This document shows, piece by piece, positions 17,608 through 26,424 of a stretch of 64,000 nucleotides of DNA (within the stretch, counting starts at the first letter, position 1; each line of letters starts with the position of its first letter). The position numbers were made by a program, and so were the translations under genes. The notes beneath the pieces are model-generated. The model did no database searches and was not told where the DNA came from. It was given only the letters and a program-made list of their open reading frames with translations. Source of the DNA: Hornefia porci (GTDB taxonomy: Bacteria > Bacillota > Clostridia > Peptostreptococcales > Anaerovoracaceae); the NCBI RefSeq assembly GCF_001940235.1, contig NZ_MJIE01000001.1, forward strand, positions 1,612,001-1,676,000, given 5' to 3'.

Positions 17608-18597
17608 TCACATTTTAAAAAGTATCTTCGCGGCGCTCTTATTCTTCGAACTCAGAATGCGAAATGCTTCCGCGCACTGTGTCAGATCAAACTCTCCTGA
17701 GATGAGCGGGTCAACCTCAACCTCTCCTTCGGAAATTGCTTTCACTGCCCGTATAAGGTCCTCTCGCGTATAGACATTACATCCGACAAGTGTGATCTGA
17801 GAGGCTACGAGTCTGTTGATATCAAATTCAGTGTTCTCTTCAAAAATACTGACTACATACAGTTTCCCGTTTGGCATTACATGCTCTGCCGCCAGTTTAA
17901 GGGTGTGCGGATTGCCTGCAGCCTCGATTACTTTATCGAACAGCCGGTCCTCCTTCAGGTTTTTTGTGACATCCGCCGCTCCCACAGCTTCGGCAAGTTC
18001 CAGTCTTGTATCCGAAATGTCCACAGCAGTGATGTCCTGTACGCCATAAATCGATCTGGCGGCGATAATTGTCAGAAGTCCGATCGGGCCGGCTCCGATT
18101 ACCGCAATACGGTCCCCCGCTCTGAACTGTGCACGTTCACAAATATGAAGCGCAACAGCCAGCGGCTCTGTCAGCGCCATAGAGCGAAGATTCGATGCTT
18201 TGGGCACCGGTATCAGTTTGTCTTCCGGCATAACAATATATTCTGCAAAACAGCCCGGTCGCACTTCTCCGATAAAGCCCAGTTCTTCGCATGTATTGAA
18301 GCTTCCGCTCTGACAGCTTATACAGTGTCCGCATGGCACCATCGGATCTGCGGTAACATAATCTCCCGGCTGATACTCTGTCACCCCGCTTCCGATTTCT
18401 TCAACGACGCCGACAAATTCATGTCCCATCGTTTCGGGTATGTTCTGAACGAACATGCCTTTGTTATAAATGTGAAGATCAGATCCACAAATCCCCGCGT
18501 AGGCAACCTTAATGAGCACTTCTTTACCGCCGCACACCGGTTTATCGATTTCCTCCGATCTGACGTCATGTACTCCGTAAAATCTGGCACATTTCAA
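17608..18597 (-). CDS. Zinc-dependent alcohol dehydrogenase (MDR, sorbitol/threonine dehydrogenase-like)
   Basis: A 329-residue medium-chain dehydrogenase. Cys37 (GICGSD) and His59-Glu60 (GHE) are the catalytic zinc ligands; Cys89, Cys92, Cys95 and Cys103 bind the structural zinc. The NAD-binding motif is VIGAGPIGL. It lacks part of the C-terminal region seen in 340-350 residue relatives but is otherwise complete. It lies 16 bases after the SDR gene in the GntR-controlled aconitase X operon. With the SDR and the HisD-like enzyme, the operon has three alcohol-oxidising enzymes, suggesting a polyhydroxylated substrate oxidised at more than one carbon. Confidence 0.88.
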   Translation of the reverse strand: MKCARFYGVHDVRSEEIDKPVCGGKEVLIKVAYAGICGSDLHIYNKGMFVQNIPETMGHEFVGVVEEIGSGVTEYQPGDYVTADPMVPCGHCISCQSGSFNTCEELGFIGEVRPGCFAEYIVMPEDKLIPVPKASNLRSMALTEPLAVALHICERAQFRAGDRIAVIGAGPIGLLTIIAARSIYGVQDITAVDISDTRLELAEAVGAADVTKNLKEDRLFDKVIEAAGNPHTLKLAAEHVMPNGKLYVVSIFEENTEFDINRLVASQITLVGCNVYTREDLIRAVKAISEGEVEVDPLISGEFDLTQCAEAFRILSSKNKSAAKILFKM

Positions 18598-18613
18598 AAG
18601 CGCTCACCTCCTC

Positions 18614-19390
18614 TCAGCTCGCAAGCCAGCCTCCGTCTACCTTGATTGTTTCACCGGTGATGTAATCACTTGCAGACGAGGCCAGAAACAGCATCGGACC
18701 TGCCATATCCTTCACGGTTCCCCAGATATGCAGAGGAATCCTGCTCTCGATCCACGCTCTGTGTTCCGGATCGTCGTAGAAGGGCTGTGTCATCGGCGTA
18801 ATAAAATATCCCGGTGCGACACAGTTAACCTGAATGTTGTCCGGACCCAATTCAATGGACATTGTCTTGGAAAGCTGGATTACTCCGCCTTTGGTGGTAC
18901 AGTATACACTGGATTCTGCCAGTCCGATGTAACTTCCCAGCGACCCTATGTTTATAATTTTGCCGCCGCCCTGCTTCTTCATCTGTCTGGCAACCGCCTG
19001 TCCCACGAAGAAAACGCCTTTCAGATTAACTCCGGTGATAAAATCATAATGCTCCGGCGTCACATCAACATAAGGTTCAATATGTTCTACGCCCGCATTG
19101 TTTACAAGAACGTCAATCCGTCCAAAATCCTTCACTGCTGCGTCAACCGCAGCCTGTATCGATTCCTGATCTGTGACATCAATGTAATACGCCTTCCCTT
19201 TTCCGCCCTCTTTAATGACGTCATTAACGGTGCCCTCGACGCCGTCCCGGTCAATATCCGCACACGCAACTACGGCTCCCGACTCAGCAAAGATATGCGC
19301 ATAGCCCTCGCCCAGCCCTGTTGCGGATCCTGTAATGAAGACAATCTTTCCGGATACATCAAACAAATTAGTCCCGTTCAGTACATTCAT
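18614..19390 (-). CDS. SDR-family oxidoreductase
   Basis: A 258-residue classical short-chain dehydrogenase. The cofactor motif is TGSATGLG (residues about 20-27), followed by NNAG, the catalytic Ser in GSLGSY, and YCTTK with Tyr and Lys spaced four apart. An acidic residue after strand beta-2 (CADIDRDG) suggests NAD preference. The ending GETIKVDGGW is typical of gluconate 5-dehydrogenase and KduD-like SDRs. It lies between the HisD-like and zinc dehydrogenase genes, with gaps of about 12 and 16 bases. The substrate is unknown. Confidence 0.88.
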   Translation of the reverse strand: MNVLNGTNLFDVSGKIVFITGSATGLGEGYAHIFAESGAVVACADIDRDGVEGTVNDVIKEGGKGKAYYIDVTDQESIQAAVDAAVKDFGRIDVLVNNAGVEHIEPYVDVTPEHYDFITGVNLKGVFFVGQAVARQMKKQGGGKIINIGSLGSYIGLAESSVYCTTKGGVIQLSKTMSIELGPDNIQVNCVAPGYFITPMTQPFYDDPEHRAWIESRIPLHIWGTVKDMAGPMLFLASSASDYITGETIKVDGGWLAS

Positions 19391-19402
19391 AATATGCCCC
19401 CC

Positions 19403-20668
19403 TTATTTCTCTACTCTCAGCCTGACAGAATCCCTGTGTCCGTAAAGACCTTCGACTTCCGCAAACCTCATGCAGTGTTTAGACAGATTTATACATCCCT
19501 CTTCTGATACAAACTGATGGAAACCGGTTTTTATAAATGTGCCGACCCATACTCCGTTTGAGTACTTGGCTGTTTCCATAGTCGGCAGTGTATGATTCGT
19601 GCCGGATACAAAGTCGCCGAATGCGACCGGCGCATAATGCCCGACAAAGAGAGAACCGTAATTATGCAGTCTCGCGGCAATTTCGCGTTCGCTGTCAGCC
19701 TGAACCTCCAGATGCTCAGGAGCCAGTTCGTTTGTTATCGCAATCGCTTCATCCATGTCATCCGCCAGATAGACCTGTCCGTTATCCTGCCATGATTTTC
19801 CGGCGACATCCTTTGTCTCCAGGGTGGGAAGCAACCGCTCCAGCTCTGCTAACGACTTGTCGATTGTTTCCCGGTCTGTGCACACAAGCATCGGCTTGGC
19901 GTTGGGATCATGCTCTGCCTGCGCCAGCAGATCAATCGCGACAAAGGTCGGATTTGCAGTCTTATCCGCCAGAACAAGAACCTCACTCGGTCCCGCCAGA
20001 CTGTCAATTCCAACATCTCCAAGCACCTGACGCTTCGCTTCTGTTACAAATTTGTTGCCCGGACCCGCAATCAGATGCACTTTCTTTATCGACTCGGTTC
20101 CATATGCCATCGCCGCGACTGCCTGCGCTCCGCCGGTACAATAAATCTCATCCGCACCGGCGATATCCATTGCAACAAGTACCGCCGGATGAATCGTTCC
20201 GAACCCGCTGAACGCCGGCGAGCACGCAATAACCTCTTTAACGCCCGCAACCTTTGCGGTTACAATCCCCATAAGCGCCGAGCTGGGCAGCGGATGTCTT
20301 CCGGCGGGAACATAGCAACCTACTCTCTCTATGGGAATCATTCTGTGCCCAAGCTCCAGTCCGGGCACTTTACTTTGTACGGTCAGATCCTTTAAGCATT
20401 CTCTCTGCTTCTCCGCGAAGAAACGAATCTGACTCTCTGCAAACCGAATCGCCTCCAGCGTCTCGCTGTCAACCTTATCATACGCCGATCTGACTTCCTC
20501 TTCGCTGACCCGAATGGAATCGACGTCCACATTGTCAAATTTACGGGCGTATTCAATCAGCGCACTATCTCCGTTTTCTCTGACATTATCGATTATATTC
20601 ATCACCGACTCTGTCAGCTCGCGGTCTCTCTTATATGTCTTTTTTTCCGCACTTTTAATGGTTTTCAT
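19403..20668 (-). CDS. Histidinol dehydrogenase homologue (HisD/HpsN family), probably catabolic
   Basis: A 421-residue member of the HisD family. The zinc and catalytic signatures are present: QAEHDP, PEHLEV with the Glu-His pair, and GDFVSGTNHTLPT. HisD oxidises L-histidinol twice to histidine; the related sulfopropanediol 3-dehydrogenase HpsN oxidises a primary alcohol of 2,3-dihydroxypropane sulfonate to the acid. No other his genes are nearby, and the neighbours are an aconitase X pair, an SDR, a zinc dehydrogenase and a symporter, so a catabolic four-electron alcohol-to-acid oxidation is more likely than histidine synthesis. AGGAGG six bases before the ATG at 20668 sets the start. No sulfonate-lyase gene is seen. 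Confidence 0.82.
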   Translation of the reverse strand: MKTIKSAEKKTYKRDRELTESVMNIIDNVRENGDSALIEYARKFDNVDVDSIRVSEEEVRSAYDKVDSETLEAIRFAESQIRFFAEKQRECLKDLTVQSKVPGLELGHRMIPIERVGCYVPAGRHPLPSSALMGIVTAKVAGVKEVIACSPAFSGFGTIHPAVLVAMDIAGADEIYCTGGAQAVAAMAYGTESIKKVHLIAGPGNKFVTEAKRQVLGDVGIDSLAGPSEVLVLADKTANPTFVAIDLLAQAEHDPNAKPMLVCTDRETIDKSLAELERLLPTLETKDVAGKSWQDNGQVYLADDMDEAIAITNELAPEHLEVQADSEREIAARLHNYGSLFVGHYAPVAFGDFVSGTNHTLPTMETAKYSNGVWVGTFIKTGFHQFVSEEGCINLSKHCMRFAEVEGLYGHRDSVRLRVEK

Positions 20669-20678
20669 AATCTGCCTC

Positions 20679-21080
20679 CTATAATATTTCAACAACGCCG
20701 TTCGTTGCGTCCACTTTTACAAGGTCTCCGTCCTTCACATCCTGATAGAACGCAGGATCAACTTTGTCTACCATTGGGATTTCCATAATAATCGCGCTCG
20801 ATACCAGTACCGTCTCAGGGAATTGTATAATCATGGCTGCCGGCATATTGCCATGCATATTCAGCTGAAACAGCCCGTCAGCCTGAACGACAGAACTTCC
20901 TTTCCCTCCCGGAAAAATCAGAATTTTTTTTGCGATGGATTTCCCTTCCAGATCGTGAGCACTTTCAATCACCCTGCCTGTCTCAGGCTCCATCAGATAA
21001 AACATGATATGATCCCCGGAAACGATCGCTTCTGCCTCTGCACATCCTTCAGAGATCTTATGACATTTGTACTGTTTCAT
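20679..21080 (-). CDS. Aconitase X swivel-domain subunit (DUF126)
   Basis: A 133-residue small subunit of an AcnX-type dehydratase. The family has a swivelling beta-barrel lid, visible here as FPGGKGSSVVQADG and the following AAMIIQFPE segment. In characterised AcnX proteins the small and large parts act together as cis-3-hydroxy-L-proline dehydratase in bacteria or mevalonate 5-phosphate dehydratase in archaea. Its ATG overlaps the end of the large subunit gene at 21080, which fits equimolar, coupled production. The substrate here is not known. Confidence 0.85.
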   Translation of the reverse strand: MKQYKCHKISEGCAEAEAIVSGDHIMFYLMEPETGRVIESAHDLEGKSIAKKILIFPGGKGSSVVQADGLFQLNMHGNMPAAMIIQFPETVLVSSAIIMEIPMVDKVDPAFYQDVKDGDLVKVDATNGVVEIL

Positions 21081-22288
21081 TATTTCACCTCCCCTGTCAG
21101 CGCTGCTTCAATGCAGTCGTCCAGATCTCTGATAACAAAGTGAATCCCCCTTCTCTGTGGATAATAAGCACACTTCGGAGATTCTGTCACGCCGATCTTC
21201 CCTTTTAAGTGCTTCCAGCAGGGCTGATCCGGACATGTGTCCGGGACAATGTATCCCCCCGCCTCGGAAATCGTTTGATCCAGGCCCATTCTTTCAGCCA
21301 TTTCCTTTACCAGGCTGGAGGTCAGAATCCACATTTCCTTTTTGAGCTTTTTCCCTTCAATTTTTCCCGCAATGTGACGCACCTCCTCAAGAGTGAAATG
21401 CGGGCATCCGAACATGACGAAATCAATCGGCCGATTCCCCTTCAGCGAGATTTCATGAAGGATCTCCTCCATGTCCTGATCAGTAAGAACAACTTCCCTT
21501 TCAGGCGCTTTCCCTCCGAAGGCAGTGTCTATATCCGGCGCCTCAGGCGTCACACCTGCGATGTGATACATTCCGTATGCGCCCGACGTATTCAGCTCCG
21601 CGCCGAGATTGCGCAGCGCTTCCCGCGTAATGGTCTGACGAGGAAGTCCGGTGAAGACCGGGATCCCTTCGCCGATTTTCTTTCCTAACATGCCGAGAAT
21701 ATGATAATCATAGTCGTCTTTAATATCGGCCTCCACACGAACCAGAATATTCCCTTTTCTGTTTTCATCCAGCAATAATCCGTATTCAGGAACGAATCCG
21801 GTTACAGCGGCGCACAGAGCGCTGTTTGCACCCTCACGGTTCGAGCGCGCGCCCCAGACAGAATTAATGAAAGGAGTCGCGCTGGACTCTGAATAGGCGG
21901 TAATTTCGCCGAACATCGGTACATTTGTGTCAATATACGGCGTACAATTGTATGTCAGCTCGGCGCCGATTTTTTTATATGCGTTATGCGTGCGCTGCAT
22001 TAAATCCGCAAATTCTTCATCTACCATATTCTTTTTTGTAAAAAAATCGTAACAAAATCCCGGATTTACCGTCGGCGTCACACGACATCTTGCGCCGGCA
22101 TTTACAAGTTTCTCACAAAACCACAGATCCGCCTGCTGATTTGATAATGCTACATGAGCTCTTGTAATCGGAACCATACGTCTCGCATCAAAGCATTCTC
22201 CAATCGCCACCTGGATCTTCATGGCGTATGCGGCACCTTCACTGTATTTTCCGTCCAGCATATCCTGTTGTTCTGAAGTTAATTTCAT
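21080..22288 (-). CDS. Aconitase X catalytic subunit (DUF521)
   Basis: A 402-residue large AcnX subunit, related to aconitase domains 1-3 but without the standard three-cysteine aconitase arrangement. Conserved family segments include KIQVAIGECFDA, SVWGARSNREG, MFGCPHFTLEEV and the C-terminal CAYYPQRRG. AcnX enzymes dehydrate small hydroxy acids; cis-3-hydroxy-L-proline is the known bacterial substrate. GGAGG six bases before the ATG, a near-perfect promoter and a palindromic operator just upstream mark it as the first structural gene of the operon. The company of HisD-like, SDR and zinc dehydrogenase genes is not that of the known hydroxyproline pathway. Confidence 0.85.
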   Translation of the reverse strand: MKLTSEQQDMLDGKYSEGAAYAMKIQVAIGECFDARRMVPITRAHVALSNQQADLWFCEKLVNAGARCRVTPTVNPGFCYDFFTKKNMVDEEFADLMQRTHNAYKKIGAELTYNCTPYIDTNVPMFGEITAYSESSATPFINSVWGARSNREGANSALCAAVTGFVPEYGLLLDENRKGNILVRVEADIKDDYDYHILGMLGKKIGEGIPVFTGLPRQTITREALRNLGAELNTSGAYGMYHIAGVTPEAPDIDTAFGGKAPEREVVLTDQDMEEILHEISLKGNRPIDFVMFGCPHFTLEEVRHIAGKIEGKKLKKEMWILTSSLVKEMAERMGLDQTISEAGGYIVPDTCPDQPCWKHLKGKIGVTESPKCAYYPQRRGIHFVIRDLDDCIEAALTGEVK

Positions 22289-22317
22289 CGTTTTCCTCCG
22301 CAGTGATAGATATTTTA

Positions 22318-22359
22318 CCTGTATACAGGCATTATACGTTCAATTTGCAATCATGTCAA
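22318..22359 (-). promoter_or_regulatory. Consensus sigma-70 promoter with palindromic operator for the aconitase X operon
   Basis: On the minus strand TTGACA (22359-22354) is followed by 17 bases and TATAAT (22336-22331), both perfect consensus. The perfect 12-bp palindrome CCTGTATACAGG (22329-22318) starts two bases after the -10, over the expected transcription start. This is the arrangement of a strong promoter held off by a bound repressor, probably the adjacent GntR protein. Confidence 0.85.
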
Positions 22360-22375
22360 TACAATTGTCAGAAAA

Positions 22376-22405
22376 TAAAAAACTGTCGCAAAGCCATGCG
22401 ACAGT
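22376..22405 (-). terminator. Intrinsic terminator of the GntR regulator gene
   Basis: A 9-bp perfect stem (22382-22390 and 22397-22405) with a six-base loop is followed on the minus strand by a run of T. It lies between the regulator and the promoter of the operon it precedes, separating the two transcripts. Confidence 0.85.
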
Positions 22406-22432
22406 CACAGTCAGAAAAGTTCTTTTTATACG

Positions 22433-23101
22433 TTAATACGCCCGGATGCAGCTCATTGACCAGTCAATGTGTTCTCCCAGCTTTACGGCAAGTTCTTCTT
22501 TTTTCCTGTGTTCAATCAAATCAAGCAGCTCCAGATGCTGCTTCGTGCTCTCTTCAATGTCATCCAGTTCCTCATAGGAAACGGTCTGCACTCTTTTTAT
22601 GTTGTCAAAAATCGTGTCCATGAAACTCTGGATGTACTGATTATCACATTTGGCAATAATCAGTTTATGCAGTGCAAGGTCGGTATTTATGAACTCGCCG
22701 ACTGTAATTTCTTCATTCTCCGCATGTTTCTTCAGGAGTGTTTTAAATTCCTCCTCCAGCTGTCTGATCTCGCTTTTCCTGATATTGTCTACCGACGTTT
22801 TAACAGCCAGCACTTCCATCACCCTTCGGACTGCATACAAGTCCATCAGTTCTTTATAGCTTATCTGTTTTACAAAGGCTCCTATTCCGACTCTTATCTC
22901 AACAAGTCCTTCATTTTCCAGCAGCTTCAGAGATTCCCGCACCGGAGTTCTGCTCATCCCCAGTTCTTTTGCGATCCGACCCTCGCTCAGAAGCGTGCCC
23001 GGTTCGATCGAAATGCTGCATATGCTCTCTTTCAACGCGCGATACGCTTTATCGGTCAGGCTGCTTGTTTTCTTTGCAGCAAAATTCCTCGCATCCGCCA
23101 T
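22433..23101 (-). CDS. GntR family (FadR subfamily) transcriptional regulator
   Basis: A 222-residue regulator. An N-terminal winged helix (RALKESICSISIEPGTLLSE, AKELGMSRTPVRESL) is followed by a helical FCD effector domain of about 140 residues. The FCD metal/ligand segment includes DLALHKLIIAKCDN and TKQHLELLDLI. FadR-type proteins are usually repressors released by a carboxylic acid. The ATG at 23101 has GGAGG nine bases upstream; a longer in-frame form to 23191 would overrun its own promoter. CTGTATAC is present in both its own promoter and that of the aconitase X operon, which supports autoregulation and control of that operon. Confidence 0.9.
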   Translation of the reverse strand: MADARNFAAKKTSSLTDKAYRALKESICSISIEPGTLLSEGRIAKELGMSRTPVRESLKLLENEGLVEIRVGIGAFVKQISYKELMDLYAVRRVMEVLAVKTSVDNIRKSEIRQLEEEFKTLLKKHAENEEITVGEFINTDLALHKLIIAKCDNQYIQSFMDTIFDNIKRVQTVSYEELDDIEESTKQHLELLDLIEHRKKEELAVKLGEHIDWSMSCIRAY

Positions 23102-23126
23102 TCTTTTCCACCTCCGTTGCGCTAAC

Positions 23127-23155
23127 ATTATATCTGTATACGTGTTGTATGTCAA
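23127..23155 (-). promoter_or_regulatory. Consensus promoter of the GntR gene with operator in the spacer
   Basis: Minus-strand TTGACA (23155-23150), 17 bases, TATAAT (23132-23127). The spacer contains GTATACAG, the core shared with the palindrome at 22318-22329. A repressor bound there would block the promoter. Confidence 0.8.
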
Positions 23156-23237
23156 ATAAATCTCAGCGCGGATTCTGGCGCACGCCCCCATTCTGCACTT
23201 GTATGACCTCAGTCTTTCCGGCGGGATCCGGCTCTCC

Positions 23238-24254
23238 CTATACCTGTATCACGACCTTCATCGCCTTCTGCGCAGGGTCGGCGATCAGGTCAAAGACCTT
23301 TTCGCTCTCTTCCAGCGGAACTGTATGGGTGATTATCCCTGCCAGCTCATCCTTCAGCTTCTCAGTATAGCGGACCGCCTGACCGAATTCTGCCTTCTCG
23401 TAGACTCTGGTCGCGGTCAGATTCAACTCACGGAAATGCATGTCTGAAAGGATTACCTGACGGGGTTCTTTGTGAACGCCGACCAGTGTGATCATTCCGT
23501 CAGCACAGACCGGATAGGTCATCTCGGATGCTCCCGCCGCAACGCCGGAGCACTCGAACAGTACGTTCACGCCGTCTCCGCCCGTCGCCTCCATCACATA
23601 ATCCGTCAGCGATGCGATCCGGCTGTTGACTGTCTCCAGCCCGAATTTACGGCAGATTTCCAGGCGCGGTTCTGAGATGTCGGATACAATAATGCGGGAT
23701 GCTCCCGCGTCCTTCAGCATCAGTCCGATCAGCAGACCGATGGGCCCTGCTCCGATGACCGCGCAGCTGTCCAGTGGACGAAAGCCTGAGCGGTGCACGC
23801 TGTGGACGGCCACTGCCAGCGGTTCAATAATTCCGCAAACCGAGTCGGGAACATCGTCCGGCAGGCGGAACAGCACGTCAGTGCTGCAGTTTACGTATTC
23901 TGCCATACCGCCGTCCAGATCGATTCCGATCAGCTTCAGCGTATTGCACACATGACTTTTTCCCGTTCTGCAGGGGTAACATTTTCCGCAGGAAATCAGC
24001 GGATACGCCGCCACCCGATCGCCCGGCTGAAAGCCGTTGCTCTCTCCGTTAATCTCCTCGATGACACCGATAAATTCATGACCCATGATCAGCGGAGCTT
24101 TCGCCCTGGGATGTTTGCCGGAATAGATTCCGATATCCGATCCGCAGACGCCGCAGTACGTCACTTTCAGTCTGGCCTGCCCCGGAGCAGGCGGGACCAT
24201 AGGCACCTCTCTGACTTCGACCTTTTCCGGTCCGGTGTATACTAATGCTTTCAT
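23238..24254 (-). CDS. Zinc-binding alcohol dehydrogenase (MDR family)
   Basis: A 338-residue medium-chain dehydrogenase. Catalytic zinc ligands Cys37 (GVCGSD) and His59-Glu60, structural Cys89, Cys92, Cys95 and Cys103, and the cofactor motif VIGAGPIGL are all present. Close relatives include sorbitol, threonine and L-galactonate or L-gulonate 5-dehydrogenases. AGGAGG seven bases before the ATG marks the start. It is the last gene of the ten-gene keto-deoxy-acid operon. It may oxidise a sugar acid into the form used by the kinases and aldolases upstream. Confidence 0.88.
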   Translation of the reverse strand: MKALVYTGPEKVEVREVPMVPPAPGQARLKVTYCGVCGSDIGIYSGKHPRAKAPLIMGHEFIGVIEEINGESNGFQPGDRVAAYPLISCGKCYPCRTGKSHVCNTLKLIGIDLDGGMAEYVNCSTDVLFRLPDDVPDSVCGIIEPLAVAVHSVHRSGFRPLDSCAVIGAGPIGLLIGLMLKDAGASRIIVSDISEPRLEICRKFGLETVNSRIASLTDYVMEATGGDGVNVLFECSGVAAGASEMTYPVCADGMITLVGVHKEPRQVILSDMHFRELNLTATRVYEKAEFGQAVRYTEKLKDELAGIITHTVPLEESEKVFDLIADPAQKAMKVVIQV

Positions 24255-24274
24255 TTATATTCCTCCTTGTAATT

Positions 24275-25441
24275 TCATCTGCGACCGGTCCGGTTTTCCA
24301 TAAACCGCCGGATGCGGCGCAGACCTTCGTCAATTGTCTCTGTATCTACGGCATAGGAAAGGCGGACAAAACCTTCCCCGCCGGCGCCGAAACCGCTCCC
24401 GGGTATCGTCACGACATGCTCCTCCTGAAGCAGACACATGGCGAAATCCGCGGAGGAGAGCCCGCTTCTGCTGATGTCCGGAAACACGTAAAAAGCCCCC
24501 GCCGGATCCGCACATGAGATTCCGTCAATGGCATTCAGTCCGTCCACAATATGACGGCGGCGTTTACGGTAAACGGCCTTCATTCTCTCCACGTCTTCCC
24601 TACCGTTCTCCAGCGCGGCTACACCGCCCCATTGTATCGGCTCGTTGATACAGGAGAAAACATTCTCCAAAAGAGTATTCATCCGGTCGATCATATGCTC
24701 CGGAGCGGCCAGATATCCCAGCCGTATCCCTGTCATCGCAAAGGTCTTTGAGAAGCCGTCCACCAGAAGTGTCCGCTCCTTCATCCCCGGTACAGACGCG
24801 ATGCTTGTGTACTTTGTTCCATCCCAGAGAAGTTCCCGGTAAATTTCATCCGAAATTACGTAGAGATCCCGTTCCATCGCCAATGCGGCGATTCCCTCTA
24901 TCGTTGCCCTGTCCAGCACTCCTCCCGTCGGGTTGGACGGAGAATTGATTAAAATCGCCTTGGTTCTGTCGGTTACAGCTGCGGCGAGCTCGTCCAGGTC
25001 GAACATGAACCGGTTCTCTGCCCGGACCTTCACCGGTACCGCATCGGCTCCGGTCTGAGCGACCAGCCCGATATAGTTCGACCAGCAGGGATCGGGAAGA
25101 ATCACTTCGTCCCCTTCCCGCATCAGCAGCAGACTGATCAGATTCAGCGCACCGACAGCGCCGGGAGTGATTAGAATTTCATCTTCACTGTAGTTCAGGC
25201 CCCGTCTTCTGTATTCTGACGCGATTGCCGACCGCAGAGGCTTCAGTCCGCGGTTGGGAGTATAGTGTGTCTCACGGCGTTCATACGAATCAATGATCGC
25301 CCTCACCACATGATCCGGGACGTCAAAGTCCGGCTCTCCGAGTGCGAAGCTGACCACATCCTCCATTCCCTCCTGCATCGCAAACATTCTGCGGATCTCC
25401 GACGGAGGAACATTCAGCGCTCTTTGTGAGAAGTCTTTCAT
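24275..25441 (-). CDS. Class I/II PLP-dependent aminotransferase
   Basis: A 388-residue fold-I aminotransferase of the aspartate family. The PLP lysine is Lys232 in GFSKTFAMTG; NSPSNPTGG binds the cofactor and ISDEIY carries the pyridine-contacting Asp. Its start overlaps the stop of the 2-hydroxyacid dehydrogenase gene by four bases. A second aminotransferase of the same family with the same lysine number lies at the other end of this operon. Candidate donors and acceptors include alanine/pyruvate, given the alanine-type symporter that leads the operon, but substrate specificity is not readable. Confidence 0.88.
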   Translation of the reverse strand: MKDFSQRALNVPPSEIRRMFAMQEGMEDVVSFALGEPDFDVPDHVVRAIIDSYERRETHYTPNRGLKPLRSAIASEYRRRGLNYSEDEILITPGAVGALNLISLLLMREGDEVILPDPCWSNYIGLVAQTGADAVPVKVRAENRFMFDLDELAAAVTDRTKAILINSPSNPTGGVLDRATIEGIAALAMERDLYVISDEIYRELLWDGTKYTSIASVPGMKERTLLVDGFSKTFAMTGIRLGYLAAPEHMIDRMNTLLENVFSCINEPIQWGGVAALENGREDVERMKAVYRKRRRHIVDGLNAIDGISCADPAGAFYVFPDISRSGLSSADFAMCLLQEEHVVTIPGSGFGAGGEGFVRLSYAVDTETIDEGLRRIRRFMENRTGRR

Positions 25442-26424
25442 CCTTCTGTTCTCTCCTTTTCCTTCTTCGTTTTATTCAGCTGATAACGGAGAGGTCTGCC
25501 TGTCAGAAACAGAACCGCCTCCTCCGCGACCTTGCGCTTGAGCTCCTCTGCCGCTTCCTCGGAATACCAGCCCATGTGCGGAGTCGCGATGAAATTCGGC
25601 AGCTGCAGCAGCGGATCTTCCGGATCCGCCGGTTCCTTCGCCATAACATCCATCGCCGCTCCCGCAATTTCGCCGTCCTGCAGTGCTTTCAGCAGATCCT
25701 GTTCATCCACTATATGACCGCGGGAAGTGTTGATAAGGTATGCGCCCGGTTTCATCGCGGAAAAAACGTCGGCGTTGAACAGACCCCGTGTCGACTCCGT
25801 CAGCGGACAGTGAATCGAAATAAGGTCCGATTCCGCGATGAGCTGCTCCCACGTTACGGTCACCACGGAATGCTCTGCGATGATCCCCGCAGGATAAAAT
25901 TCATCGAACCCGATCAGCCTGCATCCGAAGCCGCTCATTCTGCGGGCGAACATTCTTCCGATACGCCCAAGACCTACAATTCCGATTGTCTGTTCACTTA
26001 GCCTGTGAATCGGTACTGACGCGGCATAATCCCACTGTCCGGAGCGGGTATGGGGAACCATCTGATTCAGGCGGCGCTCCAGTGAAAGCGCCATGGCCGC
26101 CGCATGGTCTGCCACCTCGTTCATCCCGTAATCCGGAACATTACAGACCGCCACGCCATATTTTGTCGCCGCGGCCACATCTATGTTGTCCACCCCGACG
26201 CCATACCGCACAATCAGCTTCAGCTCCGGAGACAGCGCCGCAATAACTCTTTCCGTAAACGGCGCATACTGATTGAGCATCACCTCGCCGCCTCTGCATT
26301 CCCGGATCAGATCCTCTTCACTTCTGCAGCAAAGATAGTCGAACCCGATCCCTGCTTCGCGGAGCACCGCTCGTTCGATGTTGATGCTGCTGTGATCACA
26401 ATCTGTGATGATGACTTTGTTCAT
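25438..26424 (-). CDS. D-isomer-specific 2-hydroxyacid dehydrogenase (CtBP-like)
   Basis: A 328-residue NAD-dependent 2-hydroxyacid dehydrogenase. Visible features are the substrate-binding RYGVGVDNID, the Rossmann motif GLGRIG, NTSRG with the catalytic Arg region, Glu in the EPADPEDP segment, and His in TPHMGWYSEEA. The WYSEE sequence places it with the C-terminal-binding-protein/phosphoglycerate dehydrogenase-like branch. Both ends overlap neighbouring genes by four bases, so expression is coupled. A paralogue with the same WYSEE signature is encoded at 29811-30788. It interconverts a 2-keto acid and a D-2-hydroxy acid; possible substrates are lactate, glycerate or a 3-deoxy-hexonate. Confidence 0.88.
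   Translation of the reverse strand: MNKVIITDCDHSSINIERAVLREAGIGFDYLCCRSEEDLIRECRGGEVMLNQYAPFTERVIAALSPELKLIVRYGVGVDNIDVAAATKYGVAVCNVPDYGMNEVADHAAAMALSLERRLNQMVPHTRSGQWDYAASVPIHRLSEQTIGIVGLGRIGRMFARRMSGFGCRLIGFDEFYPAGIIAEHSVVTVTWEQLIAESDLISIHCPLTESTRGLFNADVFSAMKPGAYLINTSRGHIVDEQDLLKALQDGEIAGAAMDVMAKEPADPEDPLLQLPNFIATPHMGWYSEEAAEELKRKVAEEAVLFLTGRPLRYQLNKTKKEKERTEG

Noticed and set aside
19403..20668. Assignment as histidine-biosynthetic HisD
   Set aside because: No other his genes are near, and the operon contains AcnX, three dehydrogenases and a symporter, so a catabolic homologue is more likely.
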